Positions 35,570 to 43,718 of a DNA stretch of 64,000 bases are shown piece after piece. Below the pieces are notes generated by a model. The model was given only the letters and a program-made list of their open reading frames with translations. It was not told the origin of the DNA and ran no database searches. Positions within the stretch are counted from its first letter, which is position 1. Each line of letters opens with the position of its first letter. A program made the position numbers and the translations under genes. The DNA is from Lewinellaceae bacterium. GTDB lineage: Bacteria; Bacteroidota; Bacteroidia; Chitinophagales; Saprospiraceae. Where the stretch lies: assembly GCA_020636045.1 (NCBI GenBank), contig JACJYP010000011.1:100218-164217 (forward strand), given 5' to 3'.

Positions 35570-36343
35570 ATGTTTACTAAGACGGGTGTAGTTTGTTTCT
35601 TTTTGTTCTCTTTTATCCACCTATGCGCCCAGCGGGATACCCTGAGTATCAAATGCGAGTTGCTTAAGCCGCAGTGCAACTGGGACTACGGCGCCGGCGC
35701 CCGTTTCAGTTTTCTCGACTTTGAAGAAATGAACCGCGCACTGTCCAATGCGGGCCTGCCCGAACTGGAATCGCCTGTGCCTTGCGTGGCCCTGGCTGCG
35801 CGCTCATCTTTGATCTGGCGTGAATTGCAGTTGGAGGCCGCACTCGAATTCACCTCCGGTTCTTCCCAGAGGGATGCGCTGAACAACCGCCAGTCGGTGG
35901 TGTTTCGCGACTACGGTATCCGCACCCGCGCGATGCTTGATGTTTTTCCGCAAAATCGCTTTTCCAAAGTCTTCCCGTTTGCGGGCCTGGGCCTTAGTTA
36001 TCAGGCCGTCCGTACAAAATCCGGGCTGATCAACAACAACGTACCGGGTTCGCCTGTCCAGGAAACCTTTGAACAGCGATTTACCTTGGCCCCCCTGGTC
36101 TGTGAATTAGGGCTCAGCCTCGAACAGGGCATCTCCGTGCGCAACAAGGACGTTTTTGTAGGCTTGCGTGGCGGATACGCTTTCCGTTTTATCAATAACA
36201 ACTGGATCGAAAACGGACAAACGGAAGTAGCAAATCTGCCGAGGCCGGCGGCCAGCGCTCCATTTGTCGCCATGATGCTGCGCATCAAAACGGCGCCGGC
36301 CTGTGATCCTAAATCCCGGCTGCTCAAGCAATTGGGCAAATAG
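35570..36343 (+). CDS. Exported protein of unknown function, paralogue B
   Basis: A 257-aa protein. The chosen Met (35570) begins a signal peptide (MFTKTGVVCFFLFSFIHLCAQ); longer frames from 35444 lack one. It is a diverged paralogue of the protein at 32220, sharing the early GxGARFSFLDFEEMNRALSNAGL-type segment, the central phrase FAGLGLSYQAVRTKSGL and a C-terminal VGLRGGYAFRF block. It is probably a small outer-membrane barrel or a periplasmic partner of the FecA-like receptor encoded divergently upstream. It ends in a Cys/Lys-rich tail (CDPKSRLLKQLGK). A clear terminator follows. Confidence 0.78.
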   Translation: MFTKTGVVCFFLFSFIHLCAQRDTLSIKCELLKPQCNWDYGAGARFSFLDFEEMNRALSNAGLPELESPVPCVALAARSSLIWRELQLEAALEFTSGSSQRDALNNRQSVVFRDYGIRTRAMLDVFPQNRFSKVFPFAGLGLSYQAVRTKSGLINNNVPGSPVQETFEQRFTLAPLVCELGLSLEQGISVRNKDVFVGLRGGYAFRFINNNWIENGQTEVANLPRPAASAPFVAMMLRIKTAPACDPKSRLLKQLGK

Positions 36344-36362
36344 ATAGAACCGTTTTAACAGG

Positions 36363-36396
36363 GAAGCCCGGCTACGATGGATCGCAGTCGGGCTTC
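36363..36396. terminator. Terminator after paralogue B
   Basis: A hairpin with perfect 8-bp outer arms (GAAGCCCG/CGGGCTTC) and further internal pairing, followed by TTAGTATTTTG. It lies between the convergent stops at 36343 and 36430 and may serve both. Confidence 0.7.
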
Positions 36397-36429
36397 TTAG
36401 TATTTTGTAAGCCGTTCCTATACAATGCT

Positions 36430-37437
36430 TTACAAATTCAGCAAAAAGCCGATCGTAAAATTGGCATCCCAGTCGAATACGAACTGCTTGCAGCCCGTCG
36501 CATCAGAAATGGCCTGATAAATATTTAACCCTGATTCCTGCTTGGCGCCGTCGGCCGTGTAGGAGCCCGGTGCTTTCAGGAGGGTATAGCGCTCTTTTCC
36601 GCTGCGCGATTGCTTGGCTAGTTCGTACGGCACGCCGCCGATGATGAAGCAGGTGCCCCGCAATTGGGACGGCACGCGCGTTGCCTTGTTCTTTACATCG
36701 GAGTAAACCGTGGCCGCCGGTGTATTATCCTGATAATACTTGGCGCCATATGATTCCAGGGCACCGCTGGGCAGCCAGGATATCTTGGTGTTGCCGGAGC
36801 CGATGTCCACCACGAATGCCTTGTTCTGATAAGCGGTCGGCAGGGCCGCGCGCAGTGCGTAACGCGCCTCCTGTTGCGGTGTCACCTCATTTACGAAGTA
36901 GCCCATCCCTTTCAATGCAGCGCTGATCTGCTGGGTTACAGCAGCCTTGGTTGCACCCGAACTGATCACAAAATGAATGTCTTTCGGTCCGACACCGTAG
37001 CTCACCATGTCGGCGATAAACCGGCGCAGGCCGCTTTTGATGTCTTCGTCGGTCGCCAGGTTTTCCTTGACGAGGCTGACGCCGAACTCGGCTTTCTCCA
37101 GTTTCCAGTTCTTTTGCCTGTCCACCCGGATGATGAATGAATTAAAACCGGTCGTGCCCAGTTCTACCACGCCCATCAGTTTGCCACCGGAAGGCACAGG
37201 CGGCGAATAACTGAACGGGGTAGGGGTGAAGGTGGATGATTTCCCCCAGGTACTGCTGGTGCCGGTATTGTTATCAGCACTTGAAGGCTGTGTCGATGTT
37301 TGTTCCGTGTTGGTGGCCGTACCTACGTCCGTGCTTCCGCCGCCGAGCTGCGGAAAGAAATACCGGATGCCGAAAAACAGCCCCGCGACGATGGCGAGCG
37401 TAATAAGCAATCGGGAAAAGGTGGTCAATCGTGCCAT
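36430..37437 (-). CDS. Membrane-anchored Ppx/GppA-like (ASKHA-fold) protein
   Basis: A 335-aa protein. Residues about 7-28 are a transmembrane anchor (LLITLAIVAGLFFGIRYFF). A Gly/Ser/Thr/Asn-rich linker (about 30-80) leads to a domain with the two phosphate loops of the exopolyphosphatase/GppA branch of the actin-like ATPase superfamily: GVVELGTTGFNSFIIRVD at about 86-103 and FVVDIGSGNTKISWL at about 205-219. Between them are a FVISSGATKAA strand and the EVTPQQEARYAL segment that corresponds to the Ppx glutamate region. Ppx/GppA enzymes are normally cytosolic and about 300-500 aa. This one would face the periplasm if the anchor is an uncleaved signal, which is odd for a nucleotide- or polyphosphate-using fold. 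The gene stands alone. Confidence 0.72.
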   Translation of the reverse strand: MARLTTFSRLLITLAIVAGLFFGIRYFFPQLGGGSTDVGTATNTEQTSTQPSSADNNTGTSSTWGKSSTFTPTPFSYSPPVPSGGKLMGVVELGTTGFNSFIIRVDRQKNWKLEKAEFGVSLVKENLATDEDIKSGLRRFIADMVSYGVGPKDIHFVISSGATKAAVTQQISAALKGMGYFVNEVTPQQEARYALRAALPTAYQNKAFVVDIGSGNTKISWLPSGALESYGAKYYQDNTPAATVYSDVKNKATRVPSQLRGTCFIIGGVPYELAKQSRSGKERYTLLKAPGSYTADGAKQESGLNIYQAISDATGCKQFVFDWDANFTIGFLLNL

Positions 37438-37620
37438 TGTAGATTTCTCCTGGTTTGGTGAATAGAAATGTTTCGATTTGTAGCGCTTTCTACAGGGAAT
37501 TGCAGGCAAAGACGCGTCACAAAAATGGCACAATTAAAAGAAACAGGGGTGCAATTTTACAGATATTCGGCCGAATGGAGGAAAACATCGGCGTGTCGAT
37601 TCCGCGCGTCCGATTTTCCA

Positions 37621-37628
37621 TACTTTTG
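37621..37628 (+). promoter_or_regulatory. -7 box for the aminotransferase gene
   Basis: TACTTTTG, 23 bp before the ATG at 37652. Its position supports that start rather than the in-frame Met at codon 8. Confidence 0.5.
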
Positions 37629-37651
37629 CAGCTGATTTCAACGCGATCAAA

Positions 37652-38860
37652 ATGACGGCTACTACCCATAACATGCTCTCCCAGCGGGTGCTCAACCTGG
37701 CTGAATCTGAAACCCTCAAAATGGCCCGGATGGCCCGCGAGTTGCGCGCCCTCGGGCACGACGTGATCAGCCTGAGCCTCGGCGAACCCGACTTCGACAC
37801 CCCCGACCACATCAAAGACGCCGCCTATCAGGCGCTGAAAGATGGCTACACCAAATATACCCCGGTATCGGGCCTGCCCGAACTGACCAAAGCGATCAGC
37901 GAAAAATTCAAACGCGACAATAACCTGGATTACCGCCCCGAGCAGATCGTTGTGAGCAACGGCGCCAAGCAAACGGTCTATAATCTGTGTCAGGCCCTGC
38001 TCGACCCGGGCGACGAGGTGATCCTGTTTGCGCCTTACTGGGTTTCTTACCTGGAGATCGTAAAATTGTCGGGCGGGGTGCCTGTGCCGGTATATGCAGG
38101 CGTGGATCGCGACTTCAAACCTTCGCCGGAACAACTGGCCGCAGCAATCACCGAACGCACGAAATTCGTGCTGTTCTCTTCGCCCTGCAACCCGACAGGT
38201 ACCGTGTTCGACCGCGATGAATTACAGGCATATGCCGACGTCATTGCGCCGCACAACCACGTACTGATCGCAAGCGACGAGATATACGAATACATCAACT
38301 TTACCCACGAACATGTCAGTATCGGCAGTTTCCCGAATGTAAAGGACCGCACCATCACCATCAACGGATTTGCCAAAGGTTTCGCCATGACGGGCTGGCG
38401 GCTCGGGTACATGGGCGCGCCGAAATACATCGCCGATGCCTGTGCCAAAATACAGGGGCAAGTCACGAGCGGCGCCTCTTCGTTCGGGCAAAAGGCCGGC
38501 GCCGAGGCACTGAGCGGCGATCTCGGTCCGACCGAAGCCATGCGAGAAGCATTTCGCGAGCGTCGCGATATTGTATTGTCCATGCTGGAGGAGATTCCCG
38601 GCATCAAAGCCAATCACCCCGACGGCGCCTTTTATGTCTTCCCCGATATCAGCGCTTATTTCGGCAAAACCGACGGACATACGGTGATCCGCGACGCCGA
38701 TGATTTCTGCGATTATGTCATGAGTAACGCCTATGTCGGACTGGTGTCCGGCGCTGCATTCGGCGATCCGAATTGTTTCCGGCTCAGTTATGCCGCCTCG
38801 GAAGCGCAACTTCGCGAAGCGATCCGCCGCATGAAGGACGTGCTGGGACGGCTGAAATAA
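37652..38860 (+). CDS. Class I aspartate aminotransferase (AAT subgroup Ib type)
   Basis: A 402-aa fold-type I PLP enzyme. The N-terminus LAESETLKMARMARELRALG followed by ISLSLGEPDFDTP is that of the Ib aspartate/prephenate aminotransferases. The PLP lysine is K242 in NGFAKGFAMTGWRLGY. Other conserved points are SNGAKQTVYN, the Asn/Pro of SPCNPTG and the C-terminal Arg in NCFRLSYA, which binds the substrate carboxylate. It transfers the amino group between aspartate and 2-oxoglutarate and is cytosolic. A membrane-protein gene follows after five bases, so the two are probably co-transcribed. Confidence 0.93.
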   Translation: MTATTHNMLSQRVLNLAESETLKMARMARELRALGHDVISLSLGEPDFDTPDHIKDAAYQALKDGYTKYTPVSGLPELTKAISEKFKRDNNLDYRPEQIVVSNGAKQTVYNLCQALLDPGDEVILFAPYWVSYLEIVKLSGGVPVPVYAGVDRDFKPSPEQLAAAITERTKFVLFSSPCNPTGTVFDRDELQAYADVIAPHNHVLIASDEIYEYINFTHEHVSIGSFPNVKDRTITINGFAKGFAMTGWRLGYMGAPKYIADACAKIQGQVTSGASSFGQKAGAEALSGDLGPTEAMREAFRERRDIVLSMLEEIPGIKANHPDGAFYVFPDISAYFGKTDGHTVIRDADDFCDYVMSNAYVGLVSGAAFGDPNCFRLSYAASEAQLREAIRRMKDVLGRLK

Positions 38861-38865
38861 ACGCG

Positions 38866-40287
38866 ATGCCGAAAAAACTGCCCTTTTCTTTGCCAAGTCG
38901 CGCGCAGGCGACGGAGCAGGCGGTAGCCACGCTGCTGCTGCTGGGGGCTGCCTTTTTCAACGGCTATCCCCTGGTGTTTTCGGATACCGGTACGTATATC
39001 ACCTGCGGATTCGAATGGTTAGTACCGGTGGACCGCCCGATTTCCTACGGGCTCTTTTTGCGCGCGACAGGCCTTGGTTTTTCCCTGTGGCTGCCGGTGA
39101 TCGTCCAGTGTTTTTTGCTGGCATGGCTGCTCCGGTTGCTCTGGTATTCGATTTTTCCGGGTAAAAAAGATACGGCGAGTTTGCCATTTTTGATGCTGAC
39201 CGGATTTTTATGCGTGTTCAGCCCGGTAGCCTGGTACAGCGGCGAGCTCATGCCGGACGTGTTTTCTGCAATCCTGCTACTGATCGTGCCTGTTGTTTTT
39301 TTGCGGGAAAACCTGACGAGATGGAAATGGGTTGCGCTGGGAGCATTGTTCGTTTTTTGCACGGTAGCGCACTTTTCCAATTTGTTTACAGGTGTTTTTA
39401 CCCTTCTGGCTATTGCATTGTTGCGCCGGTTCGGTGTACAGGCGTTGCAGGGTTTGCCGCGTTTCCGCAGAAAAACGCTGGTCATTGTGTTCTGGTGCCT
39501 GGCGGCTTACCTGACCATGCCCCTGATCAACGAAGCCTTCGATGGAGAATGGACGATGGGCAAAGGCAGTTATACCTTTCTGATCGGTCGCCTGCTCGAC
39601 AACGGCGTGCTGCAACGCTACCTCGACGAAAACTGCGGCCACGCAAATTTTAGGCTCTGCCAGTATAAAGACTCTCTGCCCGTCAACAGCCGCCGTTTTC
39701 ACTGGGACCCCGATAGTCCCCTGGCCAAAGAAGGCGGCTGGGGCGTGCCCGAACCGGAATACAAGGCGATCGTGTGGAATACTCTGACGACTCCGAAATA
39801 CCTGGTTCTGCACATCTGGGAGAGCCTGCTTGCCACGCCATCGCAATTGCTGCAAAATTCAGTAGGCTCGGGCATGGAACTGAAATGGTACAGCAGCCCG
39901 GAGAGCCCTCCTTACCAGGCCGTTGCCAAATATTACCCGTACGAACTGAACGAATACCGCTTTTCCCGGCAATGCGGCAATATGTGGGGCCAGGGCCTCG
40001 ACCTGGACTTTTACAGCACGCTTTTTTTCTGGGCTTTGCTACTGAGCGCCTTCCTGTTGCCGGTCCTGCTGTATCAGAATACCAGCCAGCCATTCTTGCC
40101 GCCGGCTTTGGAATGCGCATGTTACTTCCTCCTGTGCGCCATGCTGTCCAACGCATTTGTCACATCCAGCCTGGCCAGTGTGTGCGACCGTTTTCAGTCC
40201 CGGGTATCCTGGTTTTTACCATTTGCAGTAGGTATGATGTGCTGGTCGTACTGGCAAAACCGTATCAAAGCGCAAAAGGAAACGTAG
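38866..40287 (+). CDS. Polytopic membrane protein of unknown function
   Basis: A 473-aa protein with about ten predicted transmembrane helices. Large extracytoplasmic-type loops carry the segments QRYLDENCGHANFRLCQYKD and SGMELKWYSSPESPPYQ. A short signature, FNGYPLVFSDTGTYI, occurs at about residues 25-39. This layout (long loop in the middle, helix cluster at both ends) is seen in GT-C-like and other integral membrane proteins, but I see no DD/DE/ED motif in the first loop that would support a glycosyltransferase. The start at 38866 is five bases after the aminotransferase stop; a longer in-frame ORF begins inside that gene and is unlikely. The 3' end overlaps the convergent 2H phosphoesterase gene by 23 bp. 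Confidence 0.75.
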   Translation: MPKKLPFSLPSRAQATEQAVATLLLLGAAFFNGYPLVFSDTGTYITCGFEWLVPVDRPISYGLFLRATGLGFSLWLPVIVQCFLLAWLLRLLWYSIFPGKKDTASLPFLMLTGFLCVFSPVAWYSGELMPDVFSAILLLIVPVVFLRENLTRWKWVALGALFVFCTVAHFSNLFTGVFTLLAIALLRRFGVQALQGLPRFRRKTLVIVFWCLAAYLTMPLINEAFDGEWTMGKGSYTFLIGRLLDNGVLQRYLDENCGHANFRLCQYKDSLPVNSRRFHWDPDSPLAKEGGWGVPEPEYKAIVWNTLTTPKYLVLHIWESLLATPSQLLQNSVGSGMELKWYSSPESPPYQAVAKYYPYELNEYRFSRQCGNMWGQGLDLDFYSTLFFWALLLSAFLLPVLLYQNTSQPFLPPALECACYFLLCAMLSNAFVTSSLASVCDRFQSRVSWFLPFAVGMMCWSYWQNRIKAQKET

Positions 40288-40813
40288 TATCCACGACCCA
40301 TTTCCCCTGAATATGGTTCAGCAGTGCAAGGGCCTTTACTTCAAAGCGGCGCTCGAATGTGCGCTCTTTGAAAAAAGCCCATATTTCCGGAAAATCTTCT
40401 TCCCTCAGATCTCGATGTGCGATCGTCATGTGCGGTCGGAGCGGCCGCCGATTGCGCGGGTCTGAAAATCCGAGATCGTGTTCGAGTTGTCGTATCAACT
40501 CTTGAAAAAGCAATGCCAAGGCCTCGTTTGCTACGGGTGAGATGTAGATGACGCGGGGCGGAAATGCTCCGAAATGCTTTAGATCAACCTGAAAAGGCGT
40601 TTGCGCGGCAGCCAGTTTGCGTAGTGATTCCTTCAGCGCGCCGAGTTTGCTGTCGGGCCAGGCGAACGGCGGCTGCAGGGTAAGGTGGGGTGGGCTTTTC
40701 AGCGCGTGCTGTACTCCCCAACGCTGTGCGATCTGCTGTTTGATCGCCGTGACTTCTCGCTGCAGCGCCTCGGGCGGCAGTATGGCAATGAAATAAAGTG
40801 GATCTTTCTTCAC
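40265..40813 (-). CDS. 2H phosphoesterase (2'-5' RNA ligase family)
   Basis: A 182-aa protein with the paired HxT motifs of the 2H phosphoesterase superfamily: PPHLTLQ (H43, T45) and RPHMTIA (H128, T130). LigT/ThpR-type members act on 2'-5' linked or cyclic phosphate RNA ends, although the physiological substrate is mostly unknown. The start is a GTG (40813) that overlaps the stop of the upstream regulator gene as GTGA, so translation is coupled. The gene is therefore the second member of an operon with a membrane-bound AraC-type regulator. The 3' end overlaps the convergent membrane-protein gene. Confidence 0.9.
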   Translation of the reverse strand: MKKDPLYFIAILPPEALQREVTAIKQQIAQRWGVQHALKSPPHLTLQPPFAWPDSKLGALKESLRKLAAAQTPFQVDLKHFGAFPPRVIYISPVANEALALLFQELIRQLEHDLGFSDPRNRRPLRPHMTIAHRDLREEDFPEIWAFFKERTFERRFEVKALALLNHIQGKWVVDTTFPFAL

Positions 40814-42369
40814 GTGAGCCGGCCGGCCGGTGGGGTGTAGAGCAGGGACGTATTTTCCCCGAAGTATTCCTTGAAGGCGAGGGAGAAAGTGCCCGGACTG
40901 GAAAAACCGACCATCTCTGCAATGGCCTGCGGGGTGCCAGCGCGTTTTTCCAGCAGCACTTTTGCCTTTTCGAGCCGCATTTCCCGCATGAGCTGGATCG
41001 GCTCCTTGCCTGTCAGCGCTTTCAGTTTTTTGACGTAATGCGTCTTGGTGAGCTGCATTTTTTTGGCGATATCGTCAGCCGTGTAGTCCGGATCGGCCAT
41101 GTGCTGATCGATCATTTGCACGGAGCGGGCCAGGAAAGGATCGTCCAGTTGCTGTCGCGACTCTGAAAAATACAGGTGCAGAAAGCGGTTGAACTGCTCG
41201 TGTTTCGTTTTGCGTGCGTCGAGCAGGCGCTGTATGGTGGCATCAAATTCGTCGTCGATCACCGGCCGGGTAAACCAGGCTTCAGCGCCGGCGCGCAGGG
41301 CGTCAAGTTTCCCGTCGTTGCCAAATTTGTCGGTCAGCAGCACGACCGGAATATGGTTGGTGCGCTGTGAGAGTTTGATCTGCCGCGCGATCTCGATGCC
41401 GGTCTTGCCATTCAGGATCGAATCGCACACCACAAGGTCCGGAAGCAGGTCGTTGGCCATTTGAAGCCCTTCGCTCGGGCTGGAAGCCGTTTCGATCTGA
41501 AAACGGTCGGAAAGCAGCGACTTGAGGTACAATACCACCTGCCGGTTGGGTTCCACCAGCAGGGCGATCTGCTCGGGTTTGGGGCCGTGGTATACCTGGT
41601 ATGGATCGGGCGCCGTGGCTTCGGCCAGTTCGGGAGCGCTGTCCGCGCCTATCGCCTCCGCAATACTGCGATCTTCCATTTCACGGCGCAGGTTGGTGCG
41701 CAGCATATCCCACTCCAGTTCTTTCTTTTCCAGCAATTTGCGCCATTTGTTCGTGTTGCGGAACAACGCGACGAGCAGGGCCGTAAAGACCAGAAAAAAA
41801 ACAATGATCAGGATCAGCGCCGTAATACGGTCTATCTGCAAGTAGTCCGACCGGGTGGCCATTTCCTCCCTGCGCAAGGCCTGCAGGGAATCCAGTTTTT
41901 CCTGCATGTCCTGCATTTCGATCCGCCGTTTTCGCGCGACGATCGAATCCTGTGCCACGGTGAGTAATTGCTGGCAGGTGAGCGCCTGATCGGGCAAATC
42001 CCAGCGGCGGCATTCTCTCACCAGCGCGGCCAGCAGCCCCGCCTTTGACTCGGGGTTAGGGTCCTTGCGCGCATCCAGTTCGGCCTCCGCCAGAAAACGC
42101 GTGGCACTGCGGTCGTCCTGGTTGGCTTTGTAAATATTGGAAATGAGGCTGAGCGCCTTCGGAGACACAGGCACCTGATGCCGTTTCAGAATATCGCGAT
42201 AGTGCTCCGCTTCCACCTGCGCTTGTTCGTAGTTGCCGGATTGCGACAATTGTGACAGCAGGGCCAGGCGGTTGTTGATCGTATCGACGATCGCTTTTTC
42301 CTGGCCATGCGACAGCCGTGCTCCGCACAGAAGCACCAGAAGAAGACTGATTTTGGCTAACCGGCGCAT
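40810..42369 (-). CDS. Membrane-bound regulator: signal peptide, helical sensor, TM helix, receiver and AraC-type DNA-binding domain
   Basis: A 519-aa protein. Layout: signal peptide (1-22), TPR-like helical extracytoplasmic segment (about 25-175), transmembrane helix (182-203), coiled linker, receiver-like domain (266-385), and two AraC helix-turn-helix motifs (about 425-515, with the AEMVGFSSPGTFSLAFKEYFG signature). This resembles a hybrid two-component regulator with the histidine kinase removed. The receiver keeps the phospho-acceptor D316 (VVCDS), but the acidic pair is reduced to E273 followed by Pro, and the conserved Lys is Arg (R368 in FTRP), so phosphorylation is doubtful. Met 42369 is preferred to 42405 because it starts the signal peptide. 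The downstream 2H phosphoesterase overlaps it. Confidence 0.88.
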   Translation of the reverse strand: MRRLAKISLLLVLLCGARLSHGQEKAIVDTINNRLALLSQLSQSGNYEQAQVEAEHYRDILKRHQVPVSPKALSLISNIYKANQDDRSATRFLAEAELDARKDPNPESKAGLLAALVRECRRWDLPDQALTCQQLLTVAQDSIVARKRRIEMQDMQEKLDSLQALRREEMATRSDYLQIDRITALILIIVFFLVFTALLVALFRNTNKWRKLLEKKELEWDMLRTNLRREMEDRSIAEAIGADSAPELAEATAPDPYQVYHGPKPEQIALLVEPNRQVVLYLKSLLSDRFQIETASSPSEGLQMANDLLPDLVVCDSILNGKTGIEIARQIKLSQRTNHIPVVLLTDKFGNDGKLDALRAGAEAWFTRPVIDDEFDATIQRLLDARKTKHEQFNRFLHLYFSESRQQLDDPFLARSVQMIDQHMADPDYTADDIAKKMQLTKTHYVKKLKALTGKEPIQLMREMRLEKAKVLLEKRAGTPQAIAEMVGFSSPGTFSLAFKEYFGENTSLLYTPPAGRLT

Positions 42370-42402
42370 GGGACAACGCGTTTTCAGAGAAGCATTTATG
42401 TG

Positions 42403-42410
42403 CAAATGTA
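42403..42410 (-). promoter_or_regulatory. -7 box for the AraC/2H operon
   Basis: TACATTTG on the minus strand, 34 bp before the ATG at 42369. Confidence 0.5.
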
Positions 42411-42579
42411 GGGTTTAGCGGGGCTGTTTGCCGAAATTTTCGAACGCTTTCTCCTAAAAACCTTGCATGTATGCACAGTCGTGTATTTTTACGTCCTGTT
42501 TAAGATAACTGTAACGCTTGTCTGGATTTTAACCTAAGGAAAGCAAAACCTTTGGCTGCCTGTACCATAAATATATACC

Positions 42580-43674
42580 ATGTTTGACCTACGAGGACAA
42601 CTCAGCCGAACCCGGGAAATTGTGCTCGGGATTGCCGGCGCCGCCACACTGATCGCGCTTTGGTGGCTGCTTGCGGAAATGCTCGCCGTGCCGGCGCTTG
42701 ATTACCGCGCGCCCAACCTCGACGATCCGGCGCTGCAGGGGCTTAACCGCGATTCGCTGCTCCGGGCTGACAGCATACATTTTGCCAACGCCAGACAGGT
42801 GGGCAAGATCTACAAGATATTGCCTACGCCGTTACAAGTGGTGCAGGCATACCCAGAGCTCGCGAAAGAAGACAAACTGGCCAAACATACCTTCCATTCC
42901 GTCTGGCTTAACCTGAAAGGCTATTTTTGGGCGATCCTGCTGTCCCTGATCGTGGGCGGATTGATCGGTTTCATTCCCTTGTTTAACGGCTTGTTCGCCA
43001 AACCCGTAGACGCCCTGCGATATCTGCCGATCTCGGCGCTTACGGGCCTTTTTATGCTGTGGTTCGGTCTCGGCGACGGCATGAAGGTGGCCTTCCTGGC
43101 TTTCGGCATACTGGTCTACATGATCCCGGTGATCGTACAGCGCATCCGCGAAGTGGAAGACGTGCACCTGCACACCAGTTATACGCTCGGCGCCGGCAAC
43201 TGGCAAACGATGCGCTCGGTGTATCTGCCGTCCGTATTTTCAAAATTTATCGAAGACCTGCGCGTACTGACTGCGATTTCATGGACCTATATCATCATCG
43301 CGGAGATATTGAACAATACCGGCGGCCTTGGCTCGCTGATCTACTGGCTGGCGCGGCGCGACAAAACGGACAAGGTATTTGCCGTGCTGTTGCTCATTAT
43401 CGCGATCGGTATCCTTCAGGACCGCCTGTTCGTTTATCTGGACAAAAGACTATTTCCGCACAAGTACTATAAAACCCGCGCCGAGGGCCTGAAAGAGGTG
43501 CAAACGGGCATTTACATTGCGCTGGGCATTTTTGCCCTCGCCGTACTGCTGCCCCTGTTCGTGTCGATCCCGGGTGATCTGCTGTTGCAGGGCGCCGGAC
43601 TCGTCGTACTGGCGGCCGTTGGCCTGATCCTGATGGGCGAACTGAAATTGCGGAAAAACCTGCAGCCGGTATGA
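42580..43674 (+). CDS. ABC transporter permease, NitT/TauT (nitrate/sulfonate) type
   Basis: A 364-aa inner-membrane permease of the SsuC/TauC/NrtB family. The first helix (about 15-35) is followed by an extracytoplasmic stretch of about 75 residues, then the core BPD-transp-1 domain. The EAA loop with the ATPase contact is RIREVEDVHLHTSYTLGAG (about 190-208). ISWTYIIIAEILNNTGGLG is the conserved motif of helix 5. Two further helices (about 310-350) follow the usual end of the domain. Substrates of the family are nitrate, taurine, alkanesulfonates, thiamine precursors or cyanate; none can be picked from the sequence. The partner ATPase starts 44 bp downstream, but no periplasmic binding protein gene is found. 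Confidence 0.88.
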   Translation: MFDLRGQLSRTREIVLGIAGAATLIALWWLLAEMLAVPALDYRAPNLDDPALQGLNRDSLLRADSIHFANARQVGKIYKILPTPLQVVQAYPELAKEDKLAKHTFHSVWLNLKGYFWAILLSLIVGGLIGFIPLFNGLFAKPVDALRYLPISALTGLFMLWFGLGDGMKVAFLAFGILVYMIPVIVQRIREVEDVHLHTSYTLGAGNWQTMRSVYLPSVFSKFIEDLRVLTAISWTYIIIAEILNNTGGLGSLIYWLARRDKTDKVFAVLLLIIAIGILQDRLFVYLDKRLFPHKYYKTRAEGLKEVQTGIYIALGIFALAVLLPLFVSIPGDLLLQGAGLVVLAAVGLILMGELKLRKNLQPV

Positions 43675-43718
43675 GCGTTTGAAAAACCTCGCACCACCAA
43701 CCTTTCGATACACTTGCC

